This document shows, in pieces, positions 36,521-49,297 of a DNA stretch of 64,000 nt. The DNA is from Lytechinus variegatus. Its lineage: Eukaryota > Echinodermata > Echinoidea > Temnopleuroida > Toxopneustidae. The translations under genes were made by a program, and so were the position numbers. The notes under the pieces are model-generated. The model had not been told where the DNA came from. It saw only the letters and a program-made list of their open reading frames with translations, and did no database searches. The stretch covers positions 22,553,440-22,617,439 of the forward strand of contig NC_054756.1 in the NCBI RefSeq assembly GCF_018143015.1. The letters are read 5' to 3'. Numbering within the stretch: the stretch's first letter is position 1; each line of letters opens with the position of its first letter.

Positions 36521-37426
36521 CTATTTTACATGTATGATTTTTTCACATTTGTATGATTTGATCCATGAATGTACTGTATTTAAAATGTACTGTATGTATT
36601 GCATCTAAAATGTACTGTATCTAAGTAATTGTAACAGTTTGACATTTTAAATAAGAAATGTATGCGTGTGTATGCGGGTGTTTGCTAACGAATGGTGTAT
36701 GCATGGACCTACTAGTAGGTCCATGGTGTGTATGTATGTTGATGTTGATGTATGGGTGCATGCTTTAAATGTACTACATACAACAATTTGAAATTTAAAT
36801 CTATTGATCTTTATGGAGATTGGCTCTTAATACAAGGCTCTGCCTTTCTTCCTCTCCGAATACTTTTATTTGTACATTTGTATTACTTATTTTACCTGTT
36901 TTCTTTTTTGCTATATGTGTGTACACTGTTTCTAAATAACATTTCTACATAAAAACACAAAAAATCCCGCAGCAGAGTCTCGAGAACACCTGTAATCTTA
37001 CTGCACTGTGTGATCTTACATGCATTTGTGTAAAATTACAGAAAATAGATATTTGGTGTATGTAACCTTACAAATTTATTGTAATAAAACTGTTTTCCCT
37101 ATTATTGAAACAGAACTGTTCTGTAAAATTTTATAAAAATTGTATAAAATCTTTTTAAACAATTTACAGAATGATTTGGTAACTTCTTCCTGCAAAATCT
37201 GTTTCTTATTTTTCTTCTGTAAAATCTTCTGTTTTTTCTAACAGTGTATATATCTACATTGTTTTATGTTTTTGATAAAAGTATTGAATAAATGAAATGA
37301 AATTGTCTTGACCCAGCTGAAGCATGGCGGCTTGTCATTATTCAAAACTAACCTAACCCTGAAAAGTAAATAAATGTATAATTGGTGAGGTCGAATATCT
37401 GTTTGTCTGACTTCTTTCCAATTTGT
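36521..37426. other. AT-rich sequence with TGTACTGTAT repeats
   Basis: Short reiterated AAATGTACTGTAT units lie at 36565-36625, followed by G/T-rich TGTATG runs to about 36760. No gene was recognised. Confidence 0.4.
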
Positions 37427-38045
37427 GTAATGCCAATTCGTCCAATTGCCAAATCTTCTACTATCATTTGGTCTGCCATCAGTTCATCCACTCACCCCAT
37501 GGTCTACTTTCATATAATTTAATGCCATTCCGTCTAATAACCAGTTGGCTCAATAGCCATTTAGTCCATATACCATTTGGTCTAATTGTAATAATTGTGC
37601 AAAAAGAAAATGAAAAGGATATTAGACCAACTAATATCATCATCTCTACTCGCCGACTCAAGCCAGCATCTCCTCATCAGCTCTACTACTCAAGCTGTTC
37701 TCACTCAACATTCCGTCTGGTTTACAGTCCTTTTCAGGACTATTTTTAAGAATGAATACTCTACTCTCAAATCTCCACTTTCTCGCCTATCCACTTCTTC
37801 TCTTCTTCTATCCACTGTTTCTACAACACTCCACATGGTGTACTGTAAACCACATCAGCAACAACTGGTAATAGAACAAAATGGTCATAGAAGAAATGGT
37901 GATTAGACGAAGTGATGATTAGACCAAATGGTTATTGGACCAAATGGTTGTTAAACGAAATGTTGACGGAATGGCATTAGACTAACTGCAAATAGACCGT
38001 TTGGTTAGTGGACGAATTGGTAGTGGACTAATTGGCAATTTACCG
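37427..38045. mobile_element. Element whose inverted ends are arrays of a CCATTTGGTCTAAT unit
   Basis: The left ~165 bp is a degenerate tandem array of ~16-18-bp units such as CCATTTGGTCTAAT, and the right ~190 bp is the same array in inverse orientation (ATTAGACCAAATGGT). The outer ends AATTCGTCCAATTGCCA and TGGACTAATTGGCAATT mirror each other. The ~265-bp centre is unrelated. No target duplication is certain. Confidence 0.7.
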
Positions 38046-38087
38046 TTGATTTTACTGTCAAGCGGATCGGATTCGCCATACCCACTG

Positions 38088-38270
38088 ACCTGTCTCCGTG
38101 GTATATTGGTCAGTAAGGCACCGGAGTTCTATGCCCGGGGCCCGGGTTCGATTGCCAGCAGAGACAGGTTATGGCCTTACCATATTTTCAAAAGGGAGGA
38201 TGGCTCTGGCTAGGGACTTGGATCTGAGCTATGCCTACCATTCTTCTATCTATTTGAATAAGTAAAATTA
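38088..38270 (+). mobile_element. tRNA-derived SINE with paired acceptor arms
   Basis: The head runs from CCTGTCTCCGTGGTATATTGG to CGATTGCCAGCAGAGACAGG, and its 8-bp ends pair perfectly. Box B is GGGTTCGATTGCC. The body AGGATGGCTCTGG...CTATGCCTACCATTCTTC recurs as a fragment at 46672-46740. Confidence 0.65.
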
Positions 38271-39056
38271 TTATGTACATAATAAAAACATAAATTATAT
38301 ACAAAAAGTACAACAAATTAACTACAATAAAAAGGAGGCAAGAAAAAAAAAGAGAAAAAAGTAAAAATGCTAAAGTAACAATGATGACAAATCTGTAATA
38401 TGTACATGTATGTAAATCTTATTTAGTTTGTATCACAATATGAAAGTTGGATTGGTATAAGGTTTATATAGATGTATCCATTTTATCCACTGAAGTCCAT
38501 CCCTAACCCTACTTTGATATCTTTAATAGTTGTTTTCAGTTTTCCGAAGGGGTCAAAATAGATGCCCGAACTTCTAGCATACGGTTTGAAAATCAGTTCA
38601 TACCATCACCTTCATTGTGTTTTATTATTTAAATTTTATTCCAGTCATTTAACCCAAAATTTTGACCAAATTGCAACATTTTTTTCACCACAGTGCATTT
38701 CTGTGAGGTCCCTAGTACAACATATTGAAAGTCCCAAACTATTCGAACAGGCGAAGGCATCTAATTTCCATAAATCCAAGATAGCTGCCAAAATTCATTG
38801 ATATTCTTTATCCTTGCCCTTCGATGATGTGTTTCAAAGGCGGTATATTTTGAATAATTTCATAATGGTAGCATGACAAAAAAGAATCATAGTGTAGGTT
38901 AAAATTCAACAAATAACTGCTAAATTTTCATTTTTCTTGTTCAAAATGTCAACATACCATAATGTAAATTAATCGTTTTTACCTATATTTGTGAAAGAAA
39001 TAAGTGTTGTGATTTGATATGACATTTTCCATAAGAAATACATACATACGCATATG

Positions 39057-39114
<58 letters not shown>

Positions 39115-39941
39115 AACACCTCATAAAAACAATATACACAGATTGCGAGGGAAACAAACTGATTGACAGCATACTATGATCATCACTCTTCTGTTGTTAA
39201 AATATCTTACACTTTGAAGAATCCGTCAATTCAGTTGCATATTAAAAAAATGCTTACAAAAATATCGAAATATTTTGTTATTTTCAAAGAAATATACAGA
39301 AAGAGTTTTGGGAATATAATATATATATATTTGTTTCGACCAGTTGTTAAAACTTGTCAAGACTCTCAGTTTTCCAATGGTATACGATTGTGCATTTTTC
39401 GTGCGGGATTGAAATTAATTCAATGATCGGGGTAATATGCTGTCAACTGCTTTGATCCATTATAGAAAAATCGCCCTATAAAAACCAGCTATTATTATTA
39501 TTATTATTGTTATTACAGGAATGGCCCAAACATCGTTATTCAAACTGCATTACAGCTCTTTGAACCTCGAGTGTGACTGCATGTAGATGAAAAGTGTGAA
39601 TATGACAATTACAGCTATGTTGAGATAACAAGTGCTGTAGCTTTTTTATCCGCCTCTGCAGAAGAAAAAATGAAAGTGATCATTAAATTCTGAGGACCAA
39701 AAGATCATTTTCAGAATATGCAATAGATGATTATCATGCCTTCTTTTTTAATTATTTTTTTAGGAAGACGTCCAATTTCTATGTATTTGATCATCGAAGT
39801 TAGGCATCATACAGTGTTATCTTTCTTTTGAAACAGCGAGGAAGAATTGAATTCTGATTTCAATCTCGGGATGGCCTTCAATTACCACTGGAAGCTGTAA
39901 AACTAATGAGACGTATATTCCACCAAGCAAATGTCTTCATA
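38271..39941. other. Sequence without genes; one CA/TA microsatellite
   Basis: A (CA)n(TA)n tract lies at 39057-39112, and (ATT)n at about 39490-39515. The rest shows no gene or repeat that I recognise. Confidence 0.45.
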
Positions 39942-42129
39942 TAGTACAGTCGCTTATGTCAGATATTTGGCTCCAGCTAGATTTGCTTGCCAAAATGGAT
40001 TTTATTGGCTAACTTTGTCAATTTGAGGGTGCTGATTTCAAAAATTTAGGGTGCCATTTTTTCCGAGCACGTCTTCAGCCGCCATTTTGAAATTCAAAAT
40101 GGCCGCCGTTTTGAAATGCATTTTCTCCTCTATCTCGACTTGTGAGCAGTATAAACAGTTAAAATTGGTGGCACTACCCATGTTTGTGATATGATAGATT
40201 TCATTCATAGCATAACAATTATTGCAACTCATAAGATTAGGCCGCCATCTTGAATTTCAACATGGCCGCCATCCCGGGGAGGGGGAAGCCTCAGAGGCCC
40301 CCCCCCCCTCAACGAGCTGCGCGATATTTTTGCCGTGCAAAATTTTTTGACCGCGCTGCTCGCTGAATTTTTACTTTCAAGTCTTGCGCAACGTTTGAGA
40401 CCAATTTTGCGTCACCTGGGTACGCGGTTACGAAATTACGCAACATTATGTAAGTGCATGTCAGACTAAAAATTGCTCAAAAACGTGATTTTGTGTACAA
40501 AGTCAATGTACATTGTACATCAAAAATCATAAATGTATCATTATTTTTAGTTTTGCTGATCTAAATGTTTGTATTTTATGCTGTTTATGATCTTAGAAGA
40601 GTCCTCAACGAATTTCATTCAAAAATTGCCCCAAAACAAGGAAATACATGTGGTCGCATGTCATAAGGTGGTCCAATTTCGCGAACAGGGTAAAAATGGT
40701 CAAAAATTATATTTTTTGATATGTTATAGCTATTACCATTCTCTAAATAATGAAAAAGTTTTAAATCTCGAATACCTTTATTTTTCCTTAAAATGACTAA
40801 TCAACAGCTAATTATTACATAGACGTCAATGTAAATGTGAATTTTGAAATGTGTTTTTCTCAAATTGGACCTGCTGCACATAAAATGGTATCAAAAGTTA
40901 ATGCAACATTGGATCACCATAGTATTTTGCAGTTATAATCTTGAAACTTCAATAATTAAATCTGTGCCAAAAATCGAATAATTATTTATTATTGTATGAA
41001 TATTAATCATACTAATTAATTACCAGTATTTAATTTCACAATTTTGCCCCCAAAATACTTGTCACTGTATTTATATGCTTGGCAAAATGACAACATCATG
41101 GGTAGAAATGTGTGTTGCAATGATACACAACATTTGTACTAAAAATTAAGATTACACGTTAGATAATTAACCAAATCTCTCTGGTTTACTAATTGATTAA
41201 GTTGCAGATCAGAGCTGACATACACATGTATTCCATTGCTGTATATTTCAAAAATTGTCAAATTTTTATGACATTTAGTTGTTCCCTGCTTTAAAACACC
41301 CAGAATTATGAGGATTACAGTCATATTACACATTATAGAAAGTTGTTAATTAGGTTTAATTAATATTTTATTATTTACCGCATCCACCGGCTCCGCCACC
41401 CCTGTTACTTCAAACTTAATGTGCTATAGTTTTTGTTCCTGATATTGTATTGATCTAATTCATTGTAATATATTTAGCCTATAGTTCTAGCTTCAAAATG
41501 AGATATTACTCAATAAATTTGGTCAAGATGCTGTGATGTAGCAACAATTTATCCATGGCACCGTGTGGAAAATTGTTCATACGCCACCCTTTTTGCATAC
41601 CCAACTTATGAAATGCGACCATGTACATATAAAGAAATTGCAAAAAAACAATATAATACATAAGAAATTGATCTGATATCACAATTTTTTATTGTAAACT
41701 TGCTAAGAACACCACAAAGAGTTTCTATGCCAAAAATTGGAACATTTGGAGCTGTATGTATGGAGTTAGAGGAAAAAGTATGATTTCGCATACTAATTAC
41801 TCATAAATTAGCATAATTACTTGATAACAATTCGCATTAAATAAATTACTATACAATTTTGTAGATTATGTCCACGACAACTTGTATGCCAATTTCCGGC
41901 GCGATCACGCGGTCGACTGCCAAGATCTCAAGGGGGGCTGGGAGGCCATGTGAACCCCCTAAATACCCCGGCCTAGATAGGGATAACTTGCAAACTTCTG
42001 CAAATGTTAATAAACAAAGGTGTTTGAAAAAAAGTTTTACTCTCTAATTTCCTATTTGCTTGGAATGGTCCATGCATTATGTGAGTATTAAGAGAAATGT
42101 CAGTGTGGTGACCAGTACAAGCGAGGGCA

Positions 42130-44394
42130 TGGAGAGATGGCACAATTTCTGATGGCCCACATGAAGCAAGTTGAAAGCCTCCATTTGATTCGCGCAAGCA
42201 GGCAGGGAGAATGGGAGCTACATCTTGCTGCCATGGAGGAGCAGGTAAAATACTACTTTGTTCATGACCTCTACAAATACGCTCGGCTAGTCCCAGTGTA
42301 CCTTGTAGAAATGCAGATGCTTCAAAGAACTGATGAGGAAACATGGAATTCCCTGAAATGTGGAGACTTCAGGGTGACAAAGTCAGGAATTCCCTTCACC
42401 AATCTCTTCATGATCAAACATTGGAGCAACTCATCCGAGAACTGAAGGTTGTGGGTGGCATCATTGGGCTTACACAGAAAGAGGATGCACTAGACAGGTT
42501 CTTCTTAATTGGTCCTGAACTTGTTACCATAGTACATGACTTTCAGAATGCTTATTGCATAAGCAGAGACAACACAACAACCAAGGAACACTATCAGCTA
42601 AGTGGCTCAATGGCAGTACGAATGTATTGCCATTCAGAACAGATCAAACAGGGCATTGACAAACATTGTGGAGCCCCATTCACAGACAAAAGCGCTGATC
42701 TAGTGAACTTAGTTTCAAATATGGCAGTTCCAGAGAAGGCAAAAGAAGATATACTAGACAGAGATGCAAAGGGTTTGAAGAAATTTGAAGAGTTTTTATC
42801 AGAGAGAGTTGTTGCTACTACAGCAGATAAGTCTGTTTTGGATCCAATGAAGAAAATTGAACTAAAAGACGTTTAATACATGCAAGCAGAAAACAAAGTG
42901 TAAAGTTAGAAATAAGACTGTGAAGTTAAGAGAAGATCTTCAGCTCCTGGCACGGTTTCTTGTAGTGCAGCAGTCTTGCCCTGGAATGATTGAATCTCTG
43001 GGTCAAACAGTTGGAATGGAAAGTATGAATTTTCTGTCATCCCACGGTCACTATTTTCTTCAGATGGAAGCCTTCTTATTCCCACCGACAAGAGCGCTTT
43101 CATGCATGCCATTGAAGAATATGATGCACAATCTACAGATGGAAAAGAAGTAGATTCGCCAACCAATGTGTCAACGAACATGAAACAAGCGGGACAAAGT
43201 ATTCATTATCGATGCCATGGCGGTTGTACAGGCCATCAACAAGGGCCCATCAATGCATACTTGCTTAAAATTTGCTAAAGCCTTCATTCGGAGCATCTGG
43301 AAAATCATGACAGATACATAGACAACTCCTTGAAGGCCCAAACACGTAGAATGAGATCTGCTGGCATCAATCCAGTAAAATTTGACATCAAAGATTCCAC
43401 CAACGTCAAACTAGTTCCACTAAAGACTCTGCTGTCCCACAATGAAACGAAAGCAAAGCTGACAGAGTACCCAGGAAAAGCTCTTCTACATGACTATTCA
43501 GACAGTAGCAAGAGCATAGTTACTGCCTATGGAACCTCAACATATGCTACAAACAAGGCGTCTTTGATTCCAGTATTGGCATGCACTCCCGTGAAGAGCC
43601 AGACACATTGATACCTCTGCATGTAATCGATGCATCAATGTGTACTGGAGACATCAGAGATATAGACGTCTATTCTCCTGATACAGATGTCTTCATCTAT
43701 TTGATGGATATGCACTCTTGCAGCAACATTAGAGGCAAGCTTCATTTCATCCCTGGTAAAGGGAAGGCAAAGAGAACGATTGAAAGACGAGAAAGATGTG
43801 CAGCAATTTGACAGGAGAAAAGCAAGGGTCTGCTTGGTCTCCATGCCTTCAGTGGTGCTGATTGGGGAGGGAAGTTTGCTGGCATATCTACGAGTAGATG
43901 GATAAAGAACTATCTCAAACTTGCCACAGATTCTGATGCAGTCGCTGTTTTCCAGAAATTAGGCGGACATGATTTCGACTTGGACAGTATGACATCTATC
44001 ATTGAAGACTTTGTGTGCACAGAGTTCGCCCAAACCAGTACTTTCAAGACAGTCAAAGACCTGAAAGTTTTCAAGAGCAAGAATCTTGAAGCAGAAAAAC
44101 TGCCACCAACACTTTTTAAACCGCACATTCAGCGAGCACATGTTATATCACTTATCGGGAAAAGCTACAAAGAGCCACTTTCTGAAATACCTCCTCTAAG
44201 TGAAAATTGATGGGAAAGATCAGCAGATGGAACATTCTCTGCAAAGAAATGCCTTGAACTATCTGTGCACCTCAAGCTGTAATTGAACTTGTGAAATGTG
44301 GATGTAGAGGCAATTGCCAGGGTAATTGTTCCTGCCGAAAGAATGACTTACCATGCACAGCCCTGTGTAAATGTAACGACTGCTAAAACACAGT
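42130..44394 (+). pseudogene. Broken multi-copy invertebrate gene: PIN/FEN-like motifs and CXC cysteine tail
   Basis: Successive frames give one continuous homology with an uncharacterised high-copy family I recall from cnidarian, molluscan and echinoderm genomes. The order is YKYARLVPVYLVEM, then VVGGIIGLTQKEDALDRFFL, then LLIPTDKSAFMHAIEEY, then FIIDAMAVVQAINKGPSM, then GINPVKFDIKDSTNVKLVPL, then SREEPDTLIPLHVIDAS, then DVYSPDTDVFIYLMDMHS, then LLGLHAFSGADWGGKFAG. The end is a Cys-rich stretch of 11 Cys (KCGCRGNCQGNCSCRKND, PCTALCKCNDC, then stop). Acidic residues in IIDA, REEPDT and SPDTD follow the PIN/XPG-FEN nuclease pattern (inference). At least four frame changes (near 42400, 43050, 43160-43330 and 43580) and a stop near 44207 make it a pseudogene. 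The N-terminus may lie upstream of 42130. It lies wholly within the 39942-45531 inverted-repeat element. Confidence 0.75.
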
Positions 44395-44790
44395 GGATTA
44401 CAAAGCGACACATGAACATGATGAAGACTTTTAAGAATCTATCATCTGGAACCAGAGCACTCTCCAAGCACACTTGAATAAAACAATAGTTGTCAATCAA
44501 GTCCAGAAAAAAGTTTAGTTAGAATCTAAAATTACAGTGAATTAAGAGTGCACGGTATTCTCTTTGACTTCTTTAATTACTTTATTTGGCTGATGATAAT
44601 GATAATCCTATCAATGCACTCTTAATTCACATGTACAATGTATTATGATACATACGTTTTGATCACTTATTAAGTTTCATTCATTTCACATCTATTGAAC
44701 AAGAAATGGTTAGACGTTTAATCATAATGTACACGTAGTTGTGGCAGGATTTTATGGCAGATGTTATGGTTGCCCCCCAGGAAAAAAATA

Positions 44791-45260
44791 AAGGAAATCA
44801 TGGCTCGAAAGCTCATGATAGCGGACAAAATCTATTCCAAGATGGCGGCCATATTGGAATTTAAGGTGGTGGCCTTGTTGAAATTCAAGATGGCTTCCAG
44901 TATTAATGAGCTGGAAGAAAATTTGTGACCTTATTGAATATTTGGTACACAATCAGGGGCACTTACACCATTTTAAAGGAAATGCATGGCTCTAAAGCTC
45001 AAGATAACGGACAAAATCTATTCCAACGGCGGCCATATTGGAATTCAAGGTGGCGGCCTTGTTGAAATTCAAGACGGCAGCCAGTATTAATGAGCTGGAA
45101 GAAAATTTGTGACCTTATTACATATTTGGTACAAAACTACGGGCATTTACACCATTTTAAAGGAAATCATGGCTCTATAAAGCTCAAGATAGGACAAAAT
45201 CTATTTTAAGATGGCGGCCATCTTGAAATTCAAGATGGCGGCCTAAGTTGATGACTTGCA
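44791..45260. repeat. 185-bp tandem repeat, about 2.5 copies
   Basis: Units begin AAGGAAATCATGGCTC near 44791, 44977 and 45161. Each contains GACAAAATCTATT, AAGATGGCGGCCAT and CAGTATTAATGAGCTGGAAG. The array runs into the right terminal inverted repeat of the enclosing element, sharing its ATGGCGGCC motif. Confidence 0.75.
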
Positions 45261-45531
45261 ATTAAAGTTAAAACATGAATTAAATCTATGGTATCACAAA
45301 CATGGGTTTTGCCACCAATTTTAATTGTTTATATAGCTCAGAAATCGAGATAAAGGAGAAAATGCATTTCAAAACGGCGGCCATTTTGAATTTCAAAATG
45401 GCGGCTGAAGACGTGCTCGAAAAAAATGGCACCCTAAATTTTTTAAATCAGCACCCTTGAATTAACAAAGTTAGCTATTAAAATCCATTTTGGCAAGCAA
45501 ATCTAGCTGGAGAACATAGTCTCCTATACTA

Positions 45532-46599
45532 ATAGCAATAAGTATTAAGCGAAAATTGAAATTCTTAAACTCTACCACGTCTACAGGGTTTTAAAGGAGT
45601 CAAGTAATGAGTTCTGTAAAACATGTCATAAAAGCTCATTAACTCTGCTTTCACAATTGCCAATATGATTATGCAGTCAATAGTTAGTTGATATATCATG
45701 TTATTTCGAAAGAAAACAAAAATGCTGGATACTGTTTCTCTCATCTTACATAATAGCGTTTTATAATGACAGTAATAATGACATATATAAAATGAAAATA
45801 ACGAAAAATTTTAATGAAGAAAAAAGCTACACAGTAAAAAAAATACCACGTTGTGTAAGCCAGCCACTCTAATAAAACATTGTTCAAACCATTTGAAATT
45901 GCTTACAAATTGTTTAAAACTTTTAAGCATATTGTTAAAAACTTAACCACTTTCTAACCTTTACACAAAAGAGTGAATGGCTTAAACAACTCACTTATTT
46001 TTTTTTTTTTACAGTGTATTAGATATCAATCGCATTTTATAATGACAATGATAATGATGTATAATGACATCAACCAAAAAAGTAATGGCAATAACATAAT
46101 ATATATAGGACTTATATCAATAATAATAATATTGATAATAAAAATTATCACTTTATTGACGATTGATAATTTTTGACCAATATATTCAAAATGAAAATAA
46201 CAATAATGACAATGATTATGATATCAATAGATTATAAAATTGATCACAATAATAATTTAGTTATTGCAGGGGACTCAAACAAACAAGCGTTGCTTTTCAC
46301 TGAGTTTCCCTTTTTCATTTCTGTTATTCATATTCTGCTTTGTATGCTTACTTTCTTTGTCAATCTGTTTGAAATGAAGAAGAATAAATTAAGTCAATTA
46401 ATCAAATAATGAAAATTCCAACATTCTCATGTGGCGTATATCACGGCCAAATGCGTCCCTCATGTCCCTATGCGCTCTATGATAATAACAGCAAATACAG
46501 TTCACCCCCACACGCGCACACACGATCTATTAAACGCTCTGTAAATTATATCATTGATCAGAATGGTAACAATAATATGAAAGAACCATCCCTTCCACA
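45532..46599. other. AT-rich sequence with ATA/ATT simple repeats
   Basis: It has AATAATAAT and ATGATAATGA runs at 46030-46260. Open frames here are Ile/Asn/Met-rich by composition. No gene. Confidence 0.45.
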
Positions 46600-46622
46600 C
46601 ACACCCACACCCACACACACCC

Positions 46623-46654
<32 letters not shown>

Positions 46655-46740
46655 CATGTATATATTTATAAAGGTAAGATGATGGCTCTGGGGAAGCTTG
46701 ATTTAAGCCTACCATTGTTCTCTTCATTTATTTCTCTCAA
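46600..46740. repeat. CA/TA microsatellite followed by a SINE fragment
   Basis: (CA)n then (TA)n at 46600-46665 is followed by AAGATGATGGCTCTGGGGAA...AAGCCTACCATTGTTCTCTT, the tail portion of the SINE seen at 38088-38270. Confidence 0.65.
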
Positions 46741-46927
46741 GACACAAAACATGTTTAAATACCAAAGTTATCAAAGCTGTTGTGCATATATACAAATATA
46801 AATTACTTCTGACCTCCGTCTAATGACCCCCAAAATTTATGAATGTATATTCCGATTCGTGATGACCACTTTAGCAATAGGAAATTATGCTTTAATTATT
46901 TTCATGAAAATCGAAATCATCATTACG

Positions 46928-47228
46928 GTGGAAGCACCGTGGAGTAGCGGTTCTGATTTTCGCCTTGTAATCAGAGGGTCGTGTGTTCGAATCCCATCAT
47001 GTCCTAGCGTCCTTTGGCAAGGCGTCAATCCAAACTTTGCCACTCTCACCCAGCTGCTAATTGGGTACCGGTAGGAAACAACCGTGATTGTGGTTCGTTT
47101 AGCAAGTGTAAGCCTAACAGGCTGCTTGAGATGCTATGAATCCAGTGACCGGGTAAAATAATTGTGAAGCGGTTTGAGCAGTCGTAGATTGATAAAGCGC
47201 TATACAGATGCCAATTGTTATCATCATA
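46928..47228 (+). mobile_element. tRNA-derived SINE (same family as 9003-9323)
   Basis: The head GTGGAAGCACCGTGGAGTAG...GTGTTCGAATCCCATC is followed by the shared body (TTGGCAAGGCGTCAATCC, GGGTACCGGTAGGAAACAAC, GTGACCGGGTAAAATAATTG, GTAGATTGATAAAGCGCTAT) and a tail ending TGTTATCATCAT. Confidence 0.8.
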
Positions 47229-47658
47229 CAACAAATAAGTCCTAGTTCCTTGACATTAAATGACATTCTACCATGATCATGTGACCTGAAACTCCTTCAA
47301 AGTGACCAGTGATATTTCATTATTTAAAAAAAAATTACTTTATTTATTGACCCTACGTGACATTTGACCTTAAACTTATGACTTGAATCTCCTGCAAGAT
47401 GATTAGTTATACCTGATTACCCATTATCATGTCCAAGTCTCACGAAATAGGTCCTTATACGTTCAAAGTTAAGACATGTCAAAAATTTAACATTGGTTTT
47501 AAGTAGCCATCCAATTTCAATGTTATACCCCACATTGTCAAAGATCATTGACCCTTCATGACATTTGACCTTCATATTGTGACCTAAATCTCTTCCAAAA
47601 TTACACCTGATACCTGATCATCCTCTATAGCATGATTTCTGAGGATCTAAACAGTATA

Positions 47659-48644
47659 CAGTGCGTATCAAAAAAAAGTTTATACTTAGAAAAAATCATG
47701 TAAAATTATATATTTGTAATATCCTGAACATTTTTCTACATTTTAACATTGGTACAGATCCATTTAAGCAAATGACGATATAACTGTCGAAAAATATTTC
47801 CGCTTGAGTAAGCACCACTTACTTTTGAAAAGTTAGTGAAAAATGATTCGCGCAGAACTTTGAAATAGTTATGCGAATAAAAGTAGACCTTGATCATGAA
47901 GAACACATTAAATTTAGCTAGTAAAATTGATTTAAAGATATCATTTATCTTTTTTTAACTTGTTTCCTTGCCCAAAACATTTCGAAGAGTGCATTGCTCC
48001 CCACCCCACTCCCCCACACACCGAGGCCATCGTGACGATATTTGCTTTACATTGAGCTGTGATTTACATGAAATGTCTTAGGCTTGACTTTCATTTTGTT
48101 AATCATTGTCAAGCTTGGGAAAAGTGTGGAGAAACAAGTATTAATGAAAAATGAAATATAAACCCACTTTAAATGATAAAAAATAGTGAAAAAATGCTTG
48201 AAATGTCTGATATAAACTTTTGTTCAGATTCAGTTATGTCTTCAGATCCAGCTGGCACACAAAGGGTAAAGGTTTGTGCTTACTAAGTGTTAAAATTTCA
48301 GTTTGGGTGGCAAAATCGTTACAAAATGCTTAAATGCGATCCGTTTTAATTCAGTTGACCAAAAGTGCAAGGGAAATTTATGAGAAATGTTTCGCAGGGT
48401 AAGTTAGATTTCGCCCTTTCCCCTTGACACAGTGAAAAGGAGTATTTCTGCGCAAACAGATTTCTGCGAGTTTTACAAAAATGGACAATGCTCACTTAAG
48501 TGTAACATTCTATCAAAACCTTTACTTTCATTGGATAGATGAGACCCAAACCCAAGATTATATGTCAAAAAATTACCCACATGATGTATATGTTTTAATT
48601 CCCAGAGCTTTTTCAAAGTGTAAACTTTTTTTTGATACGCACTG
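47659..48644. mobile_element. Tc1/mariner-like non-autonomous element, copy 2
   Basis: The ends are CAGTGCGTATCAAAAAAAAG and TTTTTTTTGATACGCACTG with TA on both sides. At 986 bp it is collinear with 29967-30949 over its whole length, same orientation, with scattered substitutions. It has no coding capacity of its own. Confidence 0.85.
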
Positions 48645-49297
48645 TATATTAGTATACTGCAGTCTAAAGCTTTCTGCAAAAAAAAAACAAGATAAAACAT
48701 TTTTTAAGTAACATTAACATGTGTGTATAAAAACAGTAAGAAAATTGCCAAAATCAGTATTTAGCGGCCATTTTGAAAAAAAAATATGCTAATAAGTATG
48801 CGAACGAACCACTCAATAAAGATGTAACTTTATAAAATGCAAAAATATCCTATCCGACTTCGGAAGTTAAAATGAGTCAAATTAGCTATTTCATGCTTTT
48901 GAATAGGTACAGATAATGTATTTTGGCGGCCATCTTGGATTTATGCAAATTAGAACAATTCCGCCTATTTGGATTCTTGGGGACTTTAAGTAAGGTCTTC
49001 TGTAGACCTCAAAGAAATGCACTGCAGTGGAATACATTCGGTTGCAATTTGTTCCAAATGAAACGTTAAAATGGCTGGACAATTTCCACGGTATCTCGGC
49101 CAGTGTTCTGTAGGCAAGAACAAGTACTCGCACTCACACAGGTGTACCGTTTCCAACCAATAAGCGTCATTTGTCCGCGCATGCGTGTCTCATTTCACTT
49201 TTTTCTTTTCCGGATGCTCGTCACACTCAAATCATATAAAACATTAAGAGGACAACCCATTTCCCCCATATCACCAAACATACTCATCGCCGTGAGA

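Larger units (their letters stand above)
39942..45531. mobile_element. 5.6-kb mobile element with ~320-bp terminal inverted repeats
   Basis: The left terminal repeat (39942-40273) and right terminal repeat (45210-45531) are about 90% identical by eye in inverse orientation. Shared blocks include TCCAGCTAGATTTGCTTGCC, GGGTGCTGATTT, TTTAGGGTGCCATTTTTT, CGAGCACGTCTTCAGCCGCC and CCATGTTTGTGATA. The outer tips are TAGTACAG and CTATACTA, with ATA next to both. Inside are 1.7 kb of AT-rich DNA, one broken multi-copy gene (42130-44394, plus strand) and a 185-bp tandem repeat. No DDE transposase or reverse transcriptase is recognisable, so the mobilising enzyme is either the encoded nuclease-like protein or supplied elsewhere. 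Confidence 0.75.

Noticed and set aside
39939..45534. ATA as target-site duplication of the long-TIR element
   Set aside because: The flanks are AT-rich, so a 3-base match can occur by chance; other copies are needed.
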